Below are positions 54,220 through 61,492 of a stretch of 64,000 bases of DNA, piece after piece. The position numbers and the translations under genes are program-made. The notes under the pieces were generated by a model that saw nothing but the letters and a program-made list of their open reading frames with translations, had not been told where the DNA came from and searched no databases. The DNA comes from Acidobacteriota bacterium (GTDB taxonomy: Bacteria > Acidobacteriota > UBA6911). The stretch lies in NCBI GenBank assembly GCA_012719355.1, contig JAAYAM010000100.1, positions 1 to 64,000 on the forward strand. Direction: 5' to 3'. Position 1 is the first letter of the stretch. Each line of letters opens with the position of its first letter.

Positions 54220-55551
54220 CTACCGGTAGACGCCGTATTCCTTGGTAAAGTCTATCATCGCCCTTACGGTATCTTCCTTAGCATCGTCAAGCTGGGTGCC
54301 CGAACAGAGAATGTAACCTCCACCCTTTCCGCAGTAGTCGATCAGATCCCTGCAATACGCCTTGACCTGTTCAGGCGTGCCCGTGGCTATCATGCTGATC
54401 GGCACATTCCCCATGATCGGGCTGTGACCGCCGAGGACATCCTTCGCCCTGTGCATGTCGGTCCTGTCGAAGAACCATAAAACAGACGCTTTCGGGAGTT
54501 CCAGCAGATAATCAAGCCGGTGGGTGTAGGATCCTTCCGCGAATGGCGCCGGGATCAGCCCTTCGCCTATCATGGTCAGCAACTGCTGCTTGAATGTCGG
54601 CCAGTAGAATTTTTCAAACTGTTTTCTTGAAATGTGAGTATCGTCGCCTTTGTGCAACGGCATCATGACAAGGGGAGCGCTTCCGATCGGTATATCGGGA
54701 ACAGGAGAAAGCTCGAGTATCTTCTCGCAGGTCCTGATGACTCTGTCTGGGCAGCGGTAAAGGTCTGTCAATACTCCGCGGGTGCCTCTCAACATGTCTC
54801 CCAGGAGGTCAAAGGGTGCTGAGTCGAATCCGGTGAATAGATGGGGAAACCCCATTGAGGCCATCCGGTTTGCCGTTTCCATTGAGATCCGCTTCGGGGT
54901 CACCGACATCTCGGCGGCTTTCTTCATGATGGCGATTGCTTCCTGTACTTCGGGATCCATGAATGCCTCGATGACGCGCGCTCCGATCTGGGGAGCTTCG
55001 CGGCCGAACCAGGGGAGCTTCTGCAGCCCTTTCAATGATGTGTACATGCGCGGCATGAAGCGGCGCAGCATGAAATCGGAAGGATCGAGCAGAAAGTGCT
55101 CGTATTCGTCGGCCTTCATGTATTCCTGTTCAACATACTGGTACTGTACGTCATCGGGCAAACCGTATCCGGCCCACTTCATATTGGTCTGACCCAGGAA
55201 CTCCATTGAAGCTCCGGCCATCATGAATGAGAGCGCCGTGCTGTCCGGCTGGAAATCGTTCTGAAACTTGATCACGGCTTCAGCCGCTTCTTCCCACCGG
55301 TCATACATCGTCGCCTTCTGAGGGATCCCGACGCGACGGTAGACGAAAGCGCCTCCGAGACCTGCTATCGGGACACGATCGGGTGTCTTCAACTCGAGTG
55401 CGTCGCGGAATCTCTTAGCCCGCTCACGGTACCTGGTTTTGGCTTCGGGACTGTCAAACTGTATGCTGTCTCCACTAGCCCACGCATCGAGCCGGTAGCT
55501 TCTCTTTTCCTCCGCAGTCATGCTGGTCCAGTTTTCCGGTTTGTCCATCAT
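54220..55551 (-). CDS. UroD/MtaA-family protein, paralogue 2
   Basis: A 443-residue relative of the protein at 42130-43452. The two share EQEYMKADEYEHFLLDPSDF-type text, MPLHKGDDTHISRKQFEKFY, VLWFFDRTDMHRAKDVLGG and CGKGGGYILCSGTQ, so they are recent paralogues or two parts of one function. As there, the HemE N-terminal signature is missing and a methyl-transfer role on a corrinoid or a non-porphyrin decarboxylation is more likely. The start overlaps the ROK gene's stop by four bases (ATGA) and 37 bases separate it from the OPT gene, so it is co-transcribed with sugar genes. Confidence 0.85.
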   Translation of the reverse strand: MMDKPENWTSMTAEEKRSYRLDAWASGDSIQFDSPEAKTRYRERAKRFRDALELKTPDRVPIAGLGGAFVYRRVGIPQKATMYDRWEEAAEAVIKFQNDFQPDSTALSFMMAGASMEFLGQTNMKWAGYGLPDDVQYQYVEQEYMKADEYEHFLLDPSDFMLRRFMPRMYTSLKGLQKLPWFGREAPQIGARVIEAFMDPEVQEAIAIMKKAAEMSVTPKRISMETANRMASMGFPHLFTGFDSAPFDLLGDMLRGTRGVLTDLYRCPDRVIRTCEKILELSPVPDIPIGSAPLVMMPLHKGDDTHISRKQFEKFYWPTFKQQLLTMIGEGLIPAPFAEGSYTHRLDYLLELPKASVLWFFDRTDMHRAKDVLGGHSPIMGNVPISMIATGTPEQVKAYCRDLIDYCGKGGGYILCSGTQLDDAKEDTVRAMIDFTKEYGVYR

Positions 55552-56672
55552 ATCAAATGTCCTTTCATCTGCTGATCCAGTTGGTGTAAGGCATACGCAT
55601 ATGCGCCGATGGCAATAGCTTCACTGGTCCCCAGGCGCGAGATTCCTACCCCGACGCGCTGGATGGGATCATACACGACCGTCCTGCTGGTGCCGGGAAC
55701 GGTGATCTCTCTTCTCCCCCCGGCTATGAACTCCCTTAGTTGCTCCTGATCTTCGAGATTGTAGGCTGTCGCTGTAAGGCGCCGGAAGCTCTTTCCGCCG
55801 GGATCTGTGTAGGGACTGTTCAGTTCTGAGACGAGCGCCGGCAGAAATAGCGGCCATGCCGCCGAGATTCCACCGCCGATGACCGTCAGGCCGTCGATCA
55901 GGGTGAGTACATTTGCGATGGCGTCTCCAGCGACCTCTCCAAGTCGGCCGAAGGATTCGAGTGCCGCAGCCTGATTGCCAGGGCTCTTCCCGGCGGCAAT
56001 ATCGCAGATTTCCCTTGGTTCCGGGGCCAGCTCCAAGGGAATGCCTGCGAGCTCCGCATAAACCCGCCGAACGGCTCGTATGCTCGCTCCCTCTTCCGCA
56101 TTCATCTGCGGCGACAGCTTGTTGCGTAACAACCAGACTTCACCTGCTATCGAATTGTCACCCGTAAACAGCGTGCCGTCATGGACAATGCCACCGCCGA
56201 ACCCGGTTCCGAGCGTCACTCCCAAAAGGTTTCTGTAGCGCCTGGGACTCCCTGCCTCTTCAAGCAGCCTGTTCACATATGGCAGAAATCCCGAGATCGC
56301 CTCGCCATACGCGAAGAGGTCGCCGTCATTGTTGATGAAGGTTGGAATCTTGAATATCTCTTCGAGCATGGGGCCGAGCGCCACGCCTCCCCTGAATCCG
56401 GGGAGATTCCCGAGGTCGCCGATGATGCCGCCGGGATAGTCGGCCGGTCCGGGAAATGCAAAGCTGATTGCCACGGGCATGACCGGGCACTGCTTCTTTA
56501 TCCTTGTGAATCCTTCGACGATATTTGCAAGGCACCTGTCGAGATTGTCGCCGTTCGATTGCATTGAAACGGTTTCGGTGACGGGGCGATTTCCGCATAT
56601 GGCCGAAAAACGGAAGTTCGTTCCGCCCGCATCGAGTGTCATAACAACCCGGGCATCGTTTTGTGGATCCAT
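55548..56672 (-). CDS. ROK-family protein (sugar kinase type)
   Basis: A 374-residue protein with the ATP-binding MTLDAGGTNFRFSAICG, catalytic Asp in FINNDGDLFAYGEAI, and the phosphate loop GVTLGTGFGGGIVHDG. It lacks a DNA-binding N-terminus, so it is a kinase rather than a repressor. The usual ROK signature continues AGE-x-GH and the zinc-binding CxCGxxGC; here it reads NSIAGEVWLLRNKLSPQMN, without the His or any of the Cys residues. It may phosphorylate a glucose-like or N-acyl hexose, or be a changed member with another substrate. Overlaps the UroD gene and follows the FucP-like carrier by 23 bases. Confidence 0.85.
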   Translation of the reverse strand: MDPQNDARVVMTLDAGGTNFRFSAICGNRPVTETVSMQSNGDNLDRCLANIVEGFTRIKKQCPVMPVAISFAFPGPADYPGGIIGDLGNLPGFRGGVALGPMLEEIFKIPTFINNDGDLFAYGEAISGFLPYVNRLLEEAGSPRRYRNLLGVTLGTGFGGGIVHDGTLFTGDNSIAGEVWLLRNKLSPQMNAEEGASIRAVRRVYAELAGIPLELAPEPREICDIAAGKSPGNQAAALESFGRLGEVAGDAIANVLTLIDGLTVIGGGISAAWPLFLPALVSELNSPYTDPGGKSFRRLTATAYNLEDQEQLREFIAGGRREITVPGTSRTVVYDPIQRVGVGISRLGTSEAIAIGAYAYALHQLDQQMKGHLI

Positions 56673-56695
56673 CTCCGCCTCTTCTACTCCCCTGT

Positions 56696-57880
56696 TTACG
56701 CTTCTACGATTTCCGATCTGTTCTCTCTGGCAGCAGCGACGGGCTTCTGTCGCTTCAGCGAGAGGATCATAAGATAGACGAAACAGGTAAGGGGTACTAT
56801 ATAGGAAATTTCATCCCATCCCAGATCGAAAAACCAGCTCATCAGAAGCGGCAGCAATGCACCTCCCGAAATTGCCATGCACATCAGGCCACTGAGTTCA
56901 TTTGCGCACTCAGGCTTGTCTTCCACTGTGATGGAGAAGAGCACCGGCCAGATATTCGCGAAACCCAATCCGGCCGCGACGACTCCGACAACCGCGAGTG
57001 ACTCGAGCCCGGTCATGAGTGCTGCTGCGCCGGCAAGTCCCAGGAGCGCGGAAATTCTGAAACACGTGCGTGGCGTCATGACGGTGAGGACCGCGCTCCC
57101 CAGAAGCCGGCCGATCGTCAGCAACAGAAAGAAAAGCGCCGGGCCGTACCGGTTGGCCGCCAGTTCGTCCATGCCGAAGCCCTGAAGCGTGGGTTTCAGA
57201 AAGCGTCCCATACACGATTCCGCCCCCACGTACAAAAAGATTCCGAGTACGGCAAGAAGGAAGATCGGATGCTTCAGAAGTGCGACGCTTGATCCAAGGC
57301 TGGGCGGCTTCTCTGCCTTTGTTTCCTCGACCTTAAGAGCGGAGATTGCGATAAAGGCGAGTACCATCAGAACAAAGAAGAGCGGGAAAGCCCCTCGCCA
57401 TTCCATGCCTGCCAGCAATGCGATTCCCGCAACAGCGCTTATCAGGTAGGTGGATGCGGTGCTGCCTATGCCTTTGATTCCCTGGGCCAGACTGAGGTTG
57501 CGACTGTAGGCTCCCTCAGGACTGACGTCGCGCATGATGGGATTGCCGGCCACCTGAAGAAAAGTTGTGCCGATTCCAAGAAGGAATATGCATCCCAGCA
57601 GAAGACCGAAACCAGGCATGTGCAGTGACGGCAGCAGGAGAGCAACCGCATTGAGGCCAAGCCCCAGCATGAGAAGCCTCTTCTTGCCGATGCGTGCAGC
57701 CAGGAGCCCTCCCGGAATGCTGAAAAGAGCGAAGGCGATGAAAACGAAAAAAGGGAGCAGGGTGGCCATGAGGTTGCTGAGTTCGTACTGTCTTCTCACG
57801 CCATCAGACATGGGCCCCATGGCATCCGCGAGTCCCATCAGGAAGAATGCCAGGAATATAGGGAGTGTTTTCAGCCGCAT
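56696..57880 (-). CDS. MFS sugar transporter, FucP-like
   Basis: A 394-residue, twelve-helix carrier with features of the fucose/glucose-galactose permease branch: LAFFLMGLADAMGPMSDGVR, FALFSIPGGLLAARIGKKRLL, LGIGTTFLQVAGNPIMRDVSP (FLQVAGNP is the hallmark of this group), GAESCMGRFLKPTLQGFG, and LGFANIWPVLFSITVED. It probably imports a hexose by proton symport, giving substrate for the ROK kinase directly downstream. It starts one base before the end of the preceding gene's stop region, so the two are tightly coupled. Confidence 0.9.
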   Translation of the reverse strand: MRLKTLPIFLAFFLMGLADAMGPMSDGVRRQYELSNLMATLLPFFVFIAFALFSIPGGLLAARIGKKRLLMLGLGLNAVALLLPSLHMPGFGLLLGCIFLLGIGTTFLQVAGNPIMRDVSPEGAYSRNLSLAQGIKGIGSTASTYLISAVAGIALLAGMEWRGAFPLFFVLMVLAFIAISALKVEETKAEKPPSLGSSVALLKHPIFLLAVLGIFLYVGAESCMGRFLKPTLQGFGMDELAANRYGPALFFLLLTIGRLLGSAVLTVMTPRTCFRISALLGLAGAAALMTGLESLAVVGVVAAGLGFANIWPVLFSITVEDKPECANELSGLMCMAISGGALLPLLMSWFFDLGWDEISYIVPLTCFVYLMILSLKRQKPVAAARENRSEIVEA

Positions 57881-57881
57881 T

Positions 57882-59177
57882 TCAGTTCCTTACACGAGTC
57901 TCCAGCACTTCCGCCGGTCGACCGGCTTCAATTGGTTTTGGTGCGCGCAGCAGCCACCACAAAAAGGTGACGCCGATGATATCCAGAAAAGCGATGATGA
58001 TGAAGATCGGTCCGTATCCAATTGTCTCCGCCACGTAACCTACAACCGCGGTGAAGAACATTCCGCCAAGAACGGCTGTCGTTCCTGACAGGCCGTTGGC
58101 AGTCGCCACCGTCGACTTGGGGAAAAGATCCGCAGGCAGTGTCATCAGTGTAGAAGACATCGCCTGGTGAGCAAATGCCCCGACACAGAAAAAGAAAATC
58201 GCCCACCCAGGCGAAGGTGCGCGCCCGATGAAAATCGCAAATACCATTATGAGAGCGGCGGTCGCTGCAGAGCACTTGCGCGCCGTCATCACCGACATTT
58301 TCAACTTGCCGATGAAAAACGGCGACAATGCGCCGCCGAAGACAGAACCCAGATCAGCAGCCAGCCAGGGGAGCCAGGCAAAATAGCCGATCTGCTTCAG
58401 GTCCATATGCCGTTCCGTATAAAGATAAAGTGGGATCCAGTAGGTGAAAAACTGCCAGGCAGGCTCCGAGAAGAAACGTGCGATTCCGATGGCCCAGAAG
58501 TTGCGCTGGTACAGAACGATCTTCCATACGCCTTCTCCTGATTTTCTTTCCTCCACCAGCAACTCTCGCTGCCCCTCGTTGATGACCGCCAGTTCTGCTT
58601 TGGAGATGAAGGGATGCTTTTCGGGATCTCGGTAGAAGAAGAGCCACAGCCCCAGCCAGACAAATCCGAAAGCGCCGGTGACGACGAAGGCTGTCTTCCA
58701 GTTTGATACCGTAAGTATGTATACGACCAGCGGAGTCGCGATGATGGCTCCAAACCCCGCTCCCATATTAATGATGCCGGTTGCGAGCGTTCTCTCCTTT
58801 GGGCTGAACCACTGACTGACCGTCTTTGCCGCGCCGGGGAAATTGCCTGCTTCCGTCATGCCCAGCAGCGCGCGGTACACGGCAAATGACTTCCAGCCGG
58901 TCGCAAACGCTGTCGCCATCTGGGCAATCGACCAGCTGATAATCGAGAGCGTAAACCCGAGTCTGAGCTTCAGCCAGTCGATGATACGTCCCGAAATCGG
59001 CATCATTATGAGGTAGGCGAGCTGAAATGCCATGGCAATGCGGGAAAACTGGATTTCCTTTATGTCGAGATCTTCTCTCAGGACGGGCCCGACCACAGAC
59101 AGTACCTGCCGGTCGAGATAATTGATGGTCGTGATCCCTGTAAGAAGGATAACGATCCACCACCGCACGTTCTTCAT
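57882..59177 (-). CDS. MFS hexuronate/anion transporter, ExuT/GudP type
   Basis: A 431-residue, twelve-helix ACS-family carrier. GITTINYLDRQVLSVVGPVLRED, AYLIMMPISGRIIDWLKLRLG and the family mark GMTEAGNFPGAAKTVSQWFSPKER (split: GMTEAGNFPGAAKTVSQWF) are typical of hexuronate and aldarate transporters. The uronate isomerase gene immediately upstream supports glucuronate or galacturonate as substrate. ATG 59177 is chosen; in-frame GTG codons a few positions earlier near the isomerase stop are possible. The longer frame to 59480 lies within uxaC. Confidence 0.9.
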   Translation of the reverse strand: MKNVRWWIVILLTGITTINYLDRQVLSVVGPVLREDLDIKEIQFSRIAMAFQLAYLIMMPISGRIIDWLKLRLGFTLSIISWSIAQMATAFATGWKSFAVYRALLGMTEAGNFPGAAKTVSQWFSPKERTLATGIINMGAGFGAIIATPLVVYILTVSNWKTAFVVTGAFGFVWLGLWLFFYRDPEKHPFISKAELAVINEGQRELLVEERKSGEGVWKIVLYQRNFWAIGIARFFSEPAWQFFTYWIPLYLYTERHMDLKQIGYFAWLPWLAADLGSVFGGALSPFFIGKLKMSVMTARKCSAATAALIMVFAIFIGRAPSPGWAIFFFCVGAFAHQAMSSTLMTLPADLFPKSTVATANGLSGTTAVLGGMFFTAVVGYVAETIGYGPIFIIIAFLDIIGVTFLWWLLRAPKPIEAGRPAEVLETRVRN

Positions 59178-59208
59178 CTCGAATTTTCTTTTCACGGAAG
59201 TCACCCGC

Positions 59209-60615
59209 TCAAAGCCTGTAAGATTTTTTCGGCAGTGTATATGCCAGATCCACTGCCAGCTCTCTTGCTTCGTCTTCCTCAACCCTGTGCTCGGCCACGA
59301 GGCGTGCAAGGAATGCGCAGTCAACCCGTCTGGCCACATCGTGACGTGCAGGTATGGAAGGGAATGCTCGCGTATCGTCGTTGAATCCCACGGTATTGTA
59401 AAAACCTGCCGTTTCGATGACCCGCTCGCGGTAGAAACGCATGCCTTCGGGACTGTCGTAGAACCACCACGCAGGGCCAAGTTTCAGTACGGGATAATGT
59501 CCCGCCATGGGAGCCAGTTCCCGCGAATAGGTCGATTCGTCCAGAGTGAAAAGTATAATTGAAAGCCGTCTGTCGTTGCCGAAGCGGTCGAACAGCGGCT
59601 TCATGGCATGTACGTAATCAATCCGCGTCGGGATATCCGCGCCTTTGTCTCTGCCGAACGCGTGAAAAACGGCTGCGTTGTGATTGCGGAAGGATCCCGG
59701 ATGTATCTGCATCACCAGGCCGTCCTCGATACTCATCCGTGCCATCTCGATCAGCATTTGCCCACGGAACTGCTCGCTCTCCTCTGGAGTGATTCTTCGC
59801 AGCAAAGCTTTATTCAACAGAGACTCGCATCGGGTGCGGGGGAGGTCAAAAGTCGCGGCGGAGGGATGCCCGTGATCGGTAGCGGTTGCCCCGAGTTCTG
59901 TGAAGAAACGGCGGCGTTCGAAGAGAGCGCGTAGATAGCCCTGCCATGATGCCGTGTTCTCGCCGGTGATCCGGCCGAGTCGCAGGACATTGGACTCAAA
60001 TTCCGGGAGTTCGGGGTCGACAACCGGATCGGGCCGAAAAGTGGGAATAATGCGCCCCTTCCATCCCGAGTCGCGGAGTTTCTGATGATGCGCAAGCGAG
60101 TCGAGCGGCGAATCAGTTGTTGCGAGCACCTCGATGTTGAACCGATCAAAGAGTGCACGCGGGCGGAAATCGGGTCGGGTGAGGCAGTCGGCGATCCAGT
60201 CGTAAATGTGGTCTGCCGACTCAGCCGACAGCTTCACTTGCACTTCGAACAGTTCATGCAGCACGTATTCCATCCACATACGTGTCGGAGTGCCGCGGAA
60301 CAGATGCCAATGGCCGGCAAACAGGCGCCAGATCCTGCGGGGGTCTCTTTCGACCGGGCCGCCGTCGAGCCTCGGAATTCCGAGATCTTCGAGCGGAACA
60401 CCCTGGCTGTACAGCATCCGGTAAATGTAATGGTCCGGGATCACAAGTAAGGCAGCGGGATCGGGAAAGGGCTCATCTTCAGAGAACCACTTTGGATCGG
60501 CATGGCCGTGTGGACTGATTATCGGCAGATTTCTGACTTCCGCGTAAAGACTGCGCGCGATCTCCCGCTGTACGGGATCAGATGGAAAGAGCCTGTCCTG
60601 ATTGAGAGGGGACAT
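59209..60615 (-). CDS. uxaC: uronate isomerase (glucuronate isomerase)
   Basis: A 468-residue amidohydrolase-superfamily enzyme converting D-glucuronate to D-fructuronate (and galacturonate to tagaturonate). It shows IISPHGHADPKWFSEDEPFP with the metal-binding HxH, PDHYIYRMLYSQGV, the LATTDSPLDSLAHHQKLRDSG segment, VMQIHPGSFRNHN and GFNDDTRAFPSIPARHDVARR, and the usual length. ATG 60615 lacks a clear ribosome site; a GTG at 60654 would add 13 non-conserved residues. Between the SDR and transporter genes, it is the clearest pointer to uronic acid catabolism in this operon. Confidence 0.95.
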   Translation of the reverse strand: MSPLNQDRLFPSDPVQREIARSLYAEVRNLPIISPHGHADPKWFSEDEPFPDPAALLVIPDHYIYRMLYSQGVPLEDLGIPRLDGGPVERDPRRIWRLFAGHWHLFRGTPTRMWMEYVLHELFEVQVKLSAESADHIYDWIADCLTRPDFRPRALFDRFNIEVLATTDSPLDSLAHHQKLRDSGWKGRIIPTFRPDPVVDPELPEFESNVLRLGRITGENTASWQGYLRALFERRRFFTELGATATDHGHPSAATFDLPRTRCESLLNKALLRRITPEESEQFRGQMLIEMARMSIEDGLVMQIHPGSFRNHNAAVFHAFGRDKGADIPTRIDYVHAMKPLFDRFGNDRRLSIILFTLDESTYSRELAPMAGHYPVLKLGPAWWFYDSPEGMRFYRERVIETAGFYNTVGFNDDTRAFPSIPARHDVARRVDCAFLARLVAEHRVEEDEARELAVDLAYTLPKKSYRL

Positions 60616-60659
60616 ACATCGTAACCACAGAAAACCGGGATTGCTGAATTGCACAGACC

Positions 60660-61439
60660 TCAGATCTGGTTGACGCCGCTGGCGAGGATGCCGCCGTCAA
60701 TGACGATGATCTCGCCGTTTACGAAACTGGCAGCGTCCGATGCCAGATACACCGCGGCGCCGGCGACTTCTTCCAACCTGCCGAAACGCTTCAACGGCGT
60801 CCTCATCAGGACTTCACGTCCGCGCGGAGTCCCTTCCAGCATTTTCTGAGTCAATTGCGTCAGGAAGAAGCCAGGCGCAATCCCGTTCACGTTCACTCCC
60901 AGCGGTCCCCATTCGATCGCGAGAGATCTGGTGAGCGCCGCAGCCCCTGACTTGGCAGCAGCATAGCTGGTCACTCGGTATAAAGCCACAAAAGAACTCA
61001 TGGAAAGAATATTGATGACTCTTCCGTATCCGTTTTCGAGCATATGCCTGCCGAAGATCTGGCAGGCGCGCAGTGTCCCCGTCAGGTTGATCTCCAGGAT
61101 TCTGTTCCAGTCCTCTTCAGTGATGTCCAGGGTCGGGATGAGCTGGCTTTTCCCTGCGCAATTGACCAGGATGTCGATCCTGCCGCATTCCGCTACAGCT
61201 GCATCCCGCAGACGTTCAAGAGAACTCCGGTCCGTAACATCGCTTGTTTTCCGGATCGTGCGACGTCCGTATTGCTCGATTTCGGACGCGACGCGGTTGA
61301 CGTGTTCCGCGTCCCTGGAAGATGCGATGACATTGGCGCCGGCTTCAGCGAGGCCAAGGCTGATGGCTCTTCCGATTCCCGTTGTTCCCCCGATAGTCAC
61401 CGCATTACGGCCTTCGAGGCTCAAAGCTTTAAGTCCCAT
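60660..61439 (-). CDS. SDR-family oxidoreductase, probable fructuronate (mannonate) reductase type
   Basis: A 259-residue classical short-chain dehydrogenase: TIGGTTGIGRAISLGLAEAG (coenzyme glycines), NCAGKSQLIPTLD, catalytic Ser in ILSMSSFVALYRVTSYAAAKSG with Tyr-x3-Lys, and the APGFFLTQL loop. The closest functional setting is the next enzyme after uronate isomerase, reducing fructuronate to mannonate; SDR-type UxuB and gluconate 5-dehydrogenase-like enzymes fit the length and the Gly/Arg choice at the coenzyme site. Specificity is inferred from context only. The ketogluconate end (KduD, GNO) is the alternative. Confidence 0.88.
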   Translation of the reverse strand: MGLKALSLEGRNAVTIGGTTGIGRAISLGLAEAGANVIASSRDAEHVNRVASEIEQYGRRTIRKTSDVTDRSSLERLRDAAVAECGRIDILVNCAGKSQLIPTLDITEEDWNRILEINLTGTLRACQIFGRHMLENGYGRVINILSMSSFVALYRVTSYAAAKSGAAALTRSLAIEWGPLGVNVNGIAPGFFLTQLTQKMLEGTPRGREVLMRTPLKRFGRLEEVAGAAVYLASDAASFVNGEIIVIDGGILASGVNQI

Positions 61440-61492
61440 GATTATTTCTCTGCAAAACAGTTTTCAGTCAAAGTTCCTGACAATATCGCGAT

